Assembly (NCBI GenBank): GCA_030620095.1 | Contig: JAUTXW010004695.1 | Location: 806,001-870,000 of the forward strand | DNA from: Kuschelorhynchus macadamiae | Lineage: Eukaryota > Arthropoda > Insecta > Coleoptera > Curculionidae | Reading direction: 5' to 3' | Length of the DNA stretch: 64,000 nucleotides | Shown: positions 33,791 to 44,197 of the stretch, in pieces | How positions within the stretch are numbered: position 1 is the stretch's first letter | Layout of the letters: each line of letters begins with the position of its first letter | Translations under genes and position numbers: made by a program | Notes under the pieces: model-generated | What the model was told of the DNA's origin: nothing | The model's database searches: none | What the model saw: the letters and a program-made list of their open reading frames with translations, nothing else

Positions 33791-36519
33791 TCAAAATGTA
33801 TTAGTCGAATTCAAGTTTAGTAGTAGCCTTGTAGGCAGCTTTATGTTTCTACCCGTTCTACTTGGTCGAGTAGCATTAAACAGATTTTCATCCTCGCTAG
33901 AGGAATGAGGTGACTCAGAAGTTTCATAACTAGAAATACATGTTTTATGTGATTCGTCAGAATTACTATCTAAGGAATTATTAAGTGTATCCTCACTGTT
34001 CTCACAGTCGTCTACTGTACTATTACTAACATTACTATCACTAAGACAAACACTATTTGGACAAAGATTAAAGTTATTTGGACTAACACGTACATTACTT
34101 TGATTAGCACAAACATTACTAGACCCGTCTGTCTGTAAATTATCTAGGTTGCCATTACTAGATAGTCTGTCCAAAGGTGTTTGTTTCCCACCCTCTCCAG
34201 TATCTGAAGACTTATTGTCAAATAAAGGAATATAATTATAATTTAAAAAATTACTAGAAGATGCAAAATTAGTTAGGTTACCATTCTCCATACTAGAGAG
34301 TTCGGTTTTCTCCCTTGGCTGGTGTTTTAGTTCTTTTATAAATTTTCTATTTCTTCTATATTTCTTGCCTTTTTCAGTCTCTTCTAAATATGATCTAATG
34401 CCAACTTTTTTAACAATTTTTGCTAAAACCCAGGGGGTTTGTGGTTTTATTTGAATTAAAACTGAAGAGTTATTAGGGAGATGTTTTAAATTTTTTGATG
34501 CTTTTTTATCATAGTATTTTTTCTGCGATTTTTTAAAAATGTGTTATATTTATTTTTATCAAAAGTTTTACGCTCGAAATGAGAATTAGACTGTGGCAAA
34601 ATTGTTCTTAAATTTCTATTAAACAAAACATTAGCCGGAGAGTTATATTTATCCATAGGTGTATTTCTATATTCGAGAAGCGCTAAATAAGGATCTTTCC
34701 TGTCTAAAATACATTTTTTTAACAGTTTTTTGATAGTTTGAATTGATCTTTCAACCTGACTGTTTGATTGAGAATATAAAGGTGAAGAAGTTTTATGTTG
34801 AAAGTCATATGCTTTTGAAAACCTTTTAAAAAGCAAACTGGACCATTCAGGACCATTATCTGAAATCAGGATATTTGGAATACCAAAGCGAGCAAATACA
34901 CCCTTAAGTTTATGTATAATATTATCACTAGACAATTCCTTATCTAAATTTATAACCTCGACATACTTAGAATAATAAACTACAATCAGAGGATATGATA
35001 CATTAAAAAGATGGTAAATATCTACACCAAGCTTGGACCAAGGACGCAAAGGAATATCATGAGATATCATGGGCTCAGACTGTTGAGACTTCCGGAAAGT
35101 TTGACATACATGACATGATAGTACGAAGTCTTCAATCTGTTTTGTCATGCCTGGCCAATAAAATGAAAGTTTAGCTTTATCAATGCATTTTTTTGCAGAA
35201 AGATGACTATAATGCAATTTATTTAAAATTTCTTTTCTAAGTGCTGAAGGCCCAATTAAATTTTGGCCTTTAAACAAAAGATCATCTATTTCAGAAATTT
35301 CTCCTTTAAATTTAAAATAAAATTTGATATTTTCAGGGCAGTCTGCTAATCTACTCGGCCAACCGTTCCTGACAAACTGTTTTAGGGAAATTAACTCTGG
35401 GTCCTCATTGGTTAGTTTTATTATTTCTCGCTTTTTATCTTCAGAAACATTAATATTCATTAATACCAAGCAAATGTGTGATTCCAGCTCTAAATCTACA
35501 TTTTCCTCAAAGAAATTATTTTTACGAAAAGCCCTACTTAGGGTGTCAGCTAAAATAAGTTTTTTGCCTGGCTTATACACTAATTCAAAATTATATTTCC
35601 TTAACTGCATAATTATTCTTTGTAATCTAGGTGGACATAAATGTAAAGGCTTTTTAATTATACTAACTAGAGGCAAATGATCAGTTTCTACAATTAGATT
35701 TTTAATTCCATATACATACTGCCAAAAACGAGAAATTCCGAACCGCACACTTAGCATTTCTTTTTCAATTTGAGAATATTTACACTGAGTTTCTGTCAAG
35801 GCCCTGGATGCATGAGCACAAGGCCTTCCATCCTGAAGTAATACGGCAGCCATCCCAAACTGAGATGAATCCACAGATATTGTTGCCGACTGTTTAGACA
35901 CATCATAAAAATGTAAACAAGGAGCTTTAGACAAAACATTTTTTAAGTTGTTAAAAGTAGCTTCGTGTATGTCATCCCACTGGAAAAGATTATCTTTCCT
36001 CAGCAGAGCACGAAGAGGTGCAGTTTTTTCTGAAAGTCCCTCAATAAACCTACTCATATATGTTATCATACCAAGAAATCTTTGAACGTCTTTTTTATCT
36101 ATTGGTGAAGGCATATCTTTTATAGCCTGTACTTTATCTTCATTAGGTTTTATACCTGTTCTACTTATAGTATGTCCCATATACCTAACCTCAGATTGCA
36201 AAAATTTACATTTATCGGTGGCTCTTGAACCCCTTGGCGAGACTGTGTGAATATCAATAGAACCTATGAAAAGAAAATTATCTGTATCATCCAAATCACT
36301 ACAACTAGAGTCATTATCCTTTATACAGTTAATAGATTTTTTATGTTTAAAATATTTAGATTTGTTGTTAAAGTTAGAATGGTGGTTATTAGATACTTTG
36401 TTTTTAAAACAACAAGAAGAAAAATGATTACTGATACCACAATTTAAACATTTCTTGCCAAATGCAGGGCATTTCCCATATTCATGACGTTTGGCACACT
36501 TGGGACAGGTGGATTTGCC
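33791..36519 (-). pseudogene. pol: Gypsy pol: zinc knuckle, RT C-terminus, RNase H, integrase
   Basis: The frame continues from gag through a single TAA (36520-36522). First comes a Cys/His-rich segment (CPKCAKRHEYGKCP, CLNCGISNHFSSCC), which belongs with gag. About 36235 the reading jumps from a protease-like start (IGSIDIHTVS) to the RT thumb (SEVRYMGHTIS), so protease and the YxDD part of RT are deleted. RNase H follows (VDSSQFGMAAVLL; EKEMLSV; TDHLPL), then integrase with its H-H-C-C domain (HYSHL; CHVCQ) and the triad in GVDIYHL, SDNGPEW and SQVERSIQ. A one-base change in a T run near 34518-34526 shifts the last ~230 codons, which end at 33791 after a Ser/Asn/Asp-rich tail. Confidence 0.9.
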
Positions 36520-37175
36520 TTAATTGTGCCCTGTAGATGAACCTAACGAACCTGGATGGTCAGTTCTTAGTTGCTGTGATCGGGGTCCCTGATTCTTACG
36601 AGACCTGGTACCAATAGCGTCCACTTCCACTTGTTTTTCTTGTTTAATACCATTGGTGATATATCTGTTCTGCTGCCTTGTGCTTTCTATGTTAACACAA
36701 ATTTGGACGGCCCTTTGCAGCGTAGTAGCATCTTCTTGAAGTAGCTTTTCTCTCAGTGTGGTAGACCTTAATCCACAAACTAGCATGTCTTTAATAAGTG
36801 CCTCTCTTAAATCGCCAAATTCGCAAGAAAGTGACAGATTCTTTAGTTCAGTAATGAATTGATCAATCGATTGACCTTCGAGTTGCTGAATTGTGAAAAA
36901 TTTATGCCGTTCATAGGTAAGGTTCTTTTTCGGGTTAAAATGAGCATCGAACTTAATCTGCAGACTTTCCAAAGTTTCCGCCCCCAAGTAAATGCATTAT
37001 ATATTCTAATACCTTCGTCTCCAATCAACGTGAGGAGCTGAGCACATTTTGTACCTTCGTCCTTTTTTGATATTTCTGTTGCTTTTAAATACGTATTGAA
37101 CCTTTGCCTCCAAAATTTCCAATTTTCTGAAAGGTTTCCCGACATTATCATGGGTGGAATCCCTCTAAAGTCCAT
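36520..37175 (-). pseudogene. gag: Gypsy gag with one frameshift
   Basis: Gag packages element RNA. The start is the ATG at 37173-37175 (MDFRGIPPMIMSGNLSENW). The capsid-type region reads WKFWRQRFNTYLKA and, in the shifted frame, FDAHFNPKKNLTYERHKFF and QLEGQSIDQFITELK. The shift occurs at the GGGGG-type run near 36983-36987 (one base). Gag then runs to an in-frame TAA at 36520, just before its zinc knuckle, so that stop looks like a mutation, not a natural gag end. Confidence 0.88.
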
Positions 37176-37228
37176 TCTTCTAGCTTCAATCTTCAGTTTT
37201 TCTCTTTTTTTTTTCTGCTTACAAAATG

Positions 37229-37246
37229 GACGACCTTACTGCGCCA
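37229..37246 (-). other. Gypsy primer-binding site
   Basis: Directly inside the 5' LTR the minus strand reads TGGCGCAGTAAGGTCGTC. The TGG start is complementary to the CCA end of a tRNA. I cannot name the tRNA without a search. Confidence 0.7.
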
Positions 37247-37407
37247 TGTGTTACTGCTGGGAGCGGGTCTGGGATGAGGACAATGAAATGAAACGACAAA
37301 CGACGAGTCTAGTTGGCAACTGCTTTATTATAAAAGATGGCGTCTATTTATATGCGAGCCTGTACACATTACAATGTTGCACGATTTACATTTAATATTT
37401 CCTGACA
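37247..37407 (-). repeat. Gypsy 5' LTR
   Basis: 161 bp, identical by eye to 33482-33642. Confidence 0.95.
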
Positions 37408-37412
37408 TAAGG

Positions 37413-37536
37413 CGCGGTTTTGAACGACTTGATCCATCAGAAATTCAAAGAGCTACTACCTGTCATATGATGAAATTTATTGCCGATTGCTTACATGTAA
37501 ATGGTTAGCACTTTAAACATCTGACCTATTAGGTGA
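37413..37536 (+). pseudogene. Mariner-like transposase C-terminus, right half
   Basis: It continues the fragment broken at 33481 with GFERLDPSEIQRATTCHMMK and CLHVNG, then a stop and HFKHLTY. With 33317-33481 it forms one fragment split by the Gypsy insertion. Confidence 0.78.
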
Positions 37537-38225
37537 GAACTCCAAAAGTTTTGATTTAGTAATAAAATCGGTTCTTTTCACAATGTCTTCGTTTGGCATT
37601 GCGTAAACTGTAGTTACATCATAAGACTTGTCCACTCCATGCAACGCTTCAATAATATACAGGGTATTCCAATTTAAAAAAAGTCATTTTTGATCAAATT
37701 TATACAATCTGAATTGCAGTGAATTTTTGGGACACTCTGTATAAAAGTCGGCGATCCTATGTTCCTAAAATTAAAGTACCATATGTTGCCTGAATAATAT
37801 TAAAATTTTATATCGATTTGACATATGGAGACGAAAATATTGAAGTTCCAATTCACATAGTTTTGATAAAAATAAACACAAAATAATTAATATTTAAGAA
37901 ACGGTAAGAGAAATGAAAAAATATCCTATATAAAGAAACTTTTTGTATAGGATATGATTGTTTCGCAGAATCTAGAAACAAAATTAACTACAGTGTGTCC
38001 CGTTTAAAATTCCAAAGTTAATTCCCGTTACCAGTAGATCTGGCAACATTGCAAACGCGAAATTATTTTTAAAAGCTAGATCACAGTCAGATTTCTTAGT
38101 TTCAGGGCTCTGTAAACCATATGCTAATTAAACCAAGTGGCGCCCAGATCAAAGCTGCCATTTGCACCATAAACTTATTTTGACATTTCATAAAAAAATT
38201 TGTCCTTAATTGACAAAAATAACAC
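37537..38225. repeat. Decayed mariner-type flanks
   Basis: It contains TACAGGGTATTCC at about 37660 and a block (37860-37995, ATCCTATATAAAGAAACTTT) repeated at about 38690-38760 and 38890-39030, plus the module at 38085-38207. No intact gene. Confidence 0.55.
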
Positions 38226-38545
38226 GTGTCAATCTGTTTACATTACCTTTTTTCTGTATTAAGTTGGGTCCTTAAAATTTCGTGTTGGCCACCGCGATCT
38301 CCAGATCTTACTCCATTAGACTTTTTTCTGAAGGGTAGGATTAAAGAAATGATTTATAAAACACCAGCAAATTCAAAACAACATCTAGAAAATCGGGTAA
38401 GGCGCGGTTTTGAACGACTTGATCCATCAGAAATTCAAAGAGCTACTACATGCCATGGGATGAAATGTATTCCTGATTGCTTACATGTAAACGGTTAGCA
38501 TTTTAAGCATCTGACGTATTAGGTATGAACTCCAAAAGTTTTGAT
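38226..38545 (+). pseudogene. Mariner-like transposase C-terminus (Gypsy empty-site paralogue)
   Basis: It encodes the same protein segment as 33317-33481 plus 37413-37536 without interruption: SPDLTPLDFFLKGRI, KTPANSKQHLENRVRRGFER. GGGTAAGGCGCGG spans 38395-38407, showing TAAGG once, the pre-insertion state of the Gypsy target. A stop after CLHVNG is shared with the paralogue, so both descend from an already dead copy. Confidence 0.82.
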
Positions 38546-39657
38546 TTACAATATCTTCGTTTGGCATTTCGTGAGCTGTGGTTACATCATAAGACTTGTC
38601 CACTCCATGCAACGCTTCAATAATATACCGGGTGTTCCATTTAAAAAAAAGTCACTTTCGATCCAATTTATAAAATCTGAATTGCAGTGAATTTTACAAA
38701 GAAACTTTTTGTGTAGGATATGATTGTTTCACAGAATCTAGAAATAAAATTAACTAGGACATTTTTAAAAGCTAGATCACAGTCAGATTTCTCTCTGTAT
38801 AAAAGTCGGCGATCCTATTTTCCTAAAATTAAAATACCATATGTTGACTAAATAACATTAAAATTTTATAGCGATTTGACATGGAGAGAAGTTTCAATTC
38901 ACATAGTTTTGGTAAAAATAAACACATAATAATTAATATTTAAGGAACGGTAAGAAAAATGAAAAAATATCCTATACAAAGAAACTTTTTGTATAGGATA
39001 TGATTGTTTCGAAGAATCTGAAATTAAAATTAACTATCGTAGATCTGACAACATTGCAAACGCGAAATCATTTTTAAAAGCTAGGTCGCAGCCTCATATT
39101 TTTCTTTTCGTTCTCCAGATACTTCTCTCGTACCATGGAATATGGAATACCCTGTATATCATGTATGTGTGTATGATTTAGACAGACCTCTGTTACTAGG
39201 CACGTTAAGCAAAAGACCTTATTCGACGCGCTAAAAGTCACTATTATTTCGGTTCCAAAGCCTCCTTCTGCGAGGGTATACAATAACAGGCGGCTGGTCT
39301 CGTGCTGATACTAAGTGCTACGTCGCCCTACAGGGTGCGCACCCTCCAACATACTATTAATAGGCCTATCGATAAATGACGTGTCCTAGGACCACCGAAA
39401 ATTTAGGGGAGAACGCAATTTAGAGTGGAAATTAAGAAACGAATAATGCCCATATTAAGAGATTTAATATGCCACCTGTTTAAATCTGTTTTAGAGTCGG
39501 TTTAATTATTATTTACCAAATTTAAGTAATGGTAAGTGGTATTATACTTCATTGTAAATCTGATAGTGGTTGGGATACTACGTTTACTATGTTTAATTAC
39601 TTAAATGAGAAAGAACCCCCACGACTACACAAGAACTTGAATAATAACCTCACCATA
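38546..39657. other. Repeat debris and non-coding sequence
   Basis: 38628 has TACCGGGTGTTCC, and 38690-39110 holds rearranged partial copies of the block at 37860-38100. 39120-39657 contains no recognised gene. Confidence 0.45.
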
Positions 39658-40400
39658 CAGTGGCGGCTCTTCCATAGGGTCATTTGGTCAATGACTACCA
39701 AAAATATTTCAGAAAATAAATTATTCGGTTGACCGTCTCTCCTAATAGTAGTAATAAAACGCGAACCTTGGGAAAAGTTAAATACGCTACACTATTAGCC
39801 GCGCGCGGCGGTTCGAATGGTCTTGTTGCGTTCCTTAGGCATAATAAAATACGCTATACTAAGCTAGGCTGGGCGCTCCGAATTGCCCTGATTACCTTGA
39901 AACTTGTCGAAAGTACCCGACAGCTACCGAGCGGCAGCCGAACGTGATAACAAATGGAATATGAAATCGCGATTTGGGTCATCAGCCGGTCTCTTCTCAT
40001 AATTCGATCGATCGGTCGCGGCATCACGTCGGCATGCGGAAGTTCAATTATTCAGAGGTTGCACGGTCGATATTCTAAGTCGATATTCTTTCGGACGTTT
40101 TTAATCGATGAAAATTGATTTATATACTGTTTTTGTAATATATATTTTTTATTTTTTTTGATCCAAGTGTGAGTTGGAAATATGCAGGAAATAAAATGTT
40201 GGTAGTGACTAGTGCAAAAAAATAAACAACGAAAAAGTGCTTATAAAATTAATTTTGCAAAAATAACCAATTTCGAGGTGGTCTATGTTTGAGTTGTAAA
40301 TGTAGATGAAATAAATGTCGGTAGTGCAAAAAATTAAACAACTAAAGAGTGCCAACAAACTTAATTTTGAGAAAACAACCGAATTAAAGGTAAGTGGTCG
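39658..40400 (+). mobile_element. 5' part of hAT relic 3, interrupted by hAT 2
   Basis: It begins CAGTGGCGGCTCTTCC, a hAT-like terminus, and 39658-40060 is repeated inverted at 28381-28757. From 40168 a ~110 bp unit is tandemly duplicated (40168-40268, 40286-40380). hAT 2 then interrupts it at 40401, and coding remnants of another hAT transposase on the plus strand start right after the insertion. Linking this terminus to that gene is inference. Confidence 0.55.
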
Positions 40401-40719
40401 CAGGGCCGTTCCTAGCCCCTCGGCCGCCTTTGTGCAGAAATAAAACGGCCGCCCTTTTATAACAAAAAAAAACAATATTTATTGAACAAAAAAATATATT
40501 TAAGTTCCTACGTATACATTAACAAGTAACATTAAATCATAACATAAGGTAATAATCTATTAAACGAAACAATAAACAACATAAAACAAAATACAAATGT
40601 TTAAACTATTAATTATTTAAATATCAAATAATATAAAAGCCAAACAAACAAAAATTGGTATCTTTTATATTATATCTAAGTATAAAACAAAAGCAAGTCC
40701 CAATAAAAAAACAACCCCT

Positions 40720-43232
40720 TTATTTCAAAAATATTTTTCTGGCTTTTGTACTTGCGAACTCGTCTATTATTTTATTATGGTCTAAATTTTCACAAATTTC
40801 ATTTTCAATGGCAATTATACCTAAATTTGTAAGCCTTTCCTGTGACATAGAAGATCTTAAATAGTTTTTTATTATTTTTAATTTTGAGAATGACCGTTCA
40901 CCAGATGCAACCGTTACTGGTATTGTAAAAAAAATTCTCAAGCTTATAAATAAAGAAGGAAAAGATGAGACCAAATTATTACTATAAATAAATTTTAGAA
41001 TCTCAATAGGTTTGATTTGATCTGTTAGAGATTTAAATGTAACAATTTCTTCAAATAGTTCTACGCCACTTATATCCCTCGATTCGTCTTCGGTTAATGC
41101 GATTTCAAGTTCAACGCATTTTTGTTTTAAATCATCCGATGTCACATCATGAAACCGTGTTAAAAAGTTAAAAATATTACTGCAATACGAAAGAGAATTA
41201 AACCTTTCTTCTACTGATATTCTAGCTCGGTCAATAACAGTATAATAAAAATTTATTTTAAATTTCTCTCGTTCGTTAGTTAATACATTGTCTGTACTTT
41301 CATAACTAAATTGGGATTTTTTCCGCCTTATACGAACTTCTGGAAAATCTGGTTCCACATCAATTTCATTTGCTAAATTGGATGAAATTTCTATGTAAGT
41401 GTTAAAACTTTGGTCCGATCGCATTTCGTTAATAAAGTTAAGTACATGTTTTAATGATGTGACACACTGAGTCAGATCAATATTAATTTTTTGCAATAAT
41501 TTACTGACTACGTCAATTTTAACTAATAACTCGTACCATATGACTAAGCTACAGATAAAAGTAAATGATTTTATTTTTTCTAATAATGAATTGGCACTTA
41601 GTTTTGTTTTTGAGTCTCTTGTAACATCTTCTGAAAGCTCAACCAAAGCTTTACAAATATTTCCTAGTTGATTCCGAAGTGGTCTAAGCGCTTTAACTCT
41701 GCTTTCCCATCGGGTGTCACTTACCGATGTAAGATTTAAATTACTAAAATTTTTTTTTAAAACATCCCAACGAAAAGGAGAGGAAGAAAAGAATACATAC
41801 AGTTCCTGCACGATGTTAAAAAAATTTATTGTTTCGTGGGAGATTTTAGCGGAATCGTTTATTACTAGATTTAGTGTGTGAGCGGTGCAAGGAACAAATA
41901 TAGCCCTGGAATTAACGTTTTTTACCCTTTGTTGAAGTCCGATATGTTTTCCGGACATATTGGCCCCATTATCATAGCCCTGACCTCTTATATCCCTAAT
42001 ATCTAATTCAAACTTAGGCAAAATATCATTAACCAATAGGTTAAAAATCCCTTCCCCAGTTGTATATAAAATAGGAAAAAAACCCAAAAAACACTCTTTT
42101 ATGACAACATTTTCTTCGTTACAGTCTACATATCTGACTACAAATATAATTTGCTCTGTATGACTTGCATCTGGAGTAGAATCTAAAATTATGGAAAAAT
42201 ATTTGGATTTTTTTAAGAGTGTCGTAAAATGATGGCAAATATTTTTTGCTAGCAAAGTAATTATTTCGTTTTGAAAATGAATTCCCAAATAGTGAGTTAT
42301 TTTACTTTTTGATTCTTGGGTCTTTGTAATTTTTTTTAGATGATCGGATAACACTGGGTCAAATTTTGCCACCATTTCAACAACTTTTAAAAAATTGCCA
42401 TTATTTTGTTCGTATAAGACGGAACTTTTTCCACGAAATGCCAATGATTGTCCAGCTAAAAATTGAATAATTGCAATAACTCTTTTTAAGATAGAGCGCC
42501 AGCGTTCCCTTTCAAGTTCAAAATAATTTTGCCATTCTTTGTCAATAGTTAATTTTTTATTTAATGACATTTTTAACTCAACCCATTTTTGATTAGTCTG
42601 CAAGTGATGTACAGAAGATTCATGCTTGGATAAAATATGTGAAAGATGTCGCCAATCAGAATGCCCCATTTTGCTATTTAACTTAAACACTTCCTTACAA
42701 AATATTTTACAACAAAGACAAAAAATGCTATTTGCTCTACAGGAGTATACCAACCAAGCTCTTTTAATTTTTTCACCATTTGGCAAAATTCGAAAATATT
42801 GAGTTGAAGAAATTTTCCTTCCCGATTCATCAGAAGGAAATTTTTTTCTATATGCTGAAAATCGTTTTGTACTATTTGCTCAATAACTTGATTTTGTAAA
42901 ATATCCGGCCAGGTGAATGGGTCGCTGACATCAAAATCGTCATTAGTTTCAAGGATAACTTCGTTTAAGTTAGGATTATCATCGGTTAAGAGCATCTTTT
43001 CTTCATTATCTATTTCTGTATTTGATTCAGGGTGTTTTTTTTCTTCAGGGTCGCTTACTTTATGTGCATCCTTTACATTTTCATCCTCAATTGTATCTGT
43101 ACCCTGTGACGATGTTGATGGAACTAAATATTTTTGCAAAGATCCACTTAATTTTTTTTTGTTTTCTTCCTTTTCTAATTTTCTTTTTTTATATTGAGCT
43201 CCAGATAAACGTTTTGTTTTTCTATCGGACAT
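40720..43232 (-). pseudogene. hAT transposase (ZMYM1 / TTF-zinc-finger type), one frameshift
   Basis: The start is the ATG at 43230-43232 (MSDRKTKRLSGAQYKKRK), with a basic then acidic N-terminus. A TTF-type zinc finger follows (YFRILPNGEKIKRAWLVYS, FCLCCKIF), but it is one base out of frame with the start: the break is at the A/T runs 42811-42820. From there about 680 codons are open to 40720. They include HLSHILSKHESSVHH, the first catalytic Asp in IILDSTPDASHTEQ, the second in GQGYDNGANMSG, the Cys/His block CTAHTLNLVIND, the Trp-Glu of DTRWESRVKAL, and the C-terminal dimerisation motif ASGERSFSKLKIIKNYLRS. All catalytic landmarks look intact, so apart from the frameshift it could be functional. 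Confidence 0.92.
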
Positions 43233-44185
43233 CTGGAAATAAAATTGAAAGGTAATTAAAGTTAGAAAATTTAGTTTATGTAATAGTTCTGAATCTGCGA
43301 AGATATAATTTTATAGTATCCCCAATTAAGTTCGCACCAAATGGAATTTTTTATAAATAATAAGTAAAATTGTAATCTAGCATCAGATTTTGTTTTTAAA
43401 ATGACCCAAAAAATAAATATAATTATTATATTTTTAAATAGTAAAAGTAAAACTACTTTATACATTTTTTAAAACTTGAAATATAGAAAATTAATCTAGA
43501 CATAAAATTAACAATAAACCACTTTTTGATCTCAAGCTAAAAAAAATTTTTTTTCACAAGTTTAATATTAAATCTAACACGTAAGATGCGGATTTGGATG
43601 GTAATATTTATTAAAGTAAGATCTATCCGAAGAACTTACCTTTTTAAATTACGAAAATTTGTTTCTTTTGAAATTTCACTTTTGCAAAATGTAGAAAAAA
43701 ATAACTAAACAACAAACACTTTATATCACTGTTAAACTCTCGCTAGTTAATCGAATACTAAAAAGAAAAACAAAACATTTAAAAACTGCCCCATTCTACA
43801 GTATATAGAGCTATATAAAACTATATACTGTACACGTACCAATTATGAAGTATAAACAAACATTTTTGCATTGAAAGGCGGCCGCCCTTATCTATCATTT
43901 TTATTGCTTTTCCAAGGAACGCTGCTATAAATAGTTCTATTGTAATTTCGGCAACTCATGCACAGCAAAAAAAGAAATGACCGGTAATAAATTTCTTATG
44001 AATGTTTTATCTTAAAAGCCTAACAAAATGTAATTTAATTTTTCTTTATTTTGAAAACAAAAATATAAGTATATTTTTGTAATCAAATGGCTAATTTTGT
44101 GTTTTTGGCGGTCGGCCTGCGGCCGCCCCAATAATTTGGCCGCCTTTGTGCCGGCACACCGTGCACACCCCTAAAAACGGCCCTG
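43233..44185. other. hAT 2 upstream region
   Basis: AT-rich, about 0.95 kb between the transposase ATG and the right TIR. The terminal 90 bp is GC-rich (CGGCCTGCGGCCGCC). It presumably holds the promoter, but no core element is distinct. Confidence 0.5.
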
Positions 44186-44197
44186 AGTGGTCGCAAT

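Larger units (their letters stand above)
33482..37407 (-). mobile_element. Ty3/Gypsy LTR retrotransposon, internally deleted
   Basis: Two 161 bp LTRs that I read as identical, TGTGTTACTGC..CCTGACA, are flanked by the 5 bp duplication TAAGG (33477-33481, 37408-37412). On the minus strand there are a primer-binding site, gag, a zinc-knuckle region, and RT-RNase H-integrase. Protease and the N-terminal half of RT are missing. Identical LTRs mean very recent insertion. The uninterrupted target sequence exists at 38398-38402 in a paralogous fragment. Confidence 0.95.
40401..44185 (-). mobile_element. hAT transposon 2, 3.8 kb, with exact 8 bp duplication
   Basis: The ends are CAGGGCCGTTCCTAG (left) and, inverted, CAGGGCCGTTTTTAG (right). 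They are flanked by AGTGGTCG at 40393-40400 and 44186-44193, an exact 8 bp target duplication. A GGCCGCCTTTGTGC word lies near each end in the same orientation. It carries a single transposase gene on the minus strand, broken by one frameshift, and is the best-preserved DNA transposon in the window. Confidence 0.95.

Noticed and set aside
33791..34291. Separate env-like gene at the Gypsy 3' end
   Set aside because: It is Ser/Asn-rich without signal peptide or membrane segment and ends in an Arg-Pro-Ser-Arg-type tail typical of a Gypsy pol C-terminus reached by frameshift.
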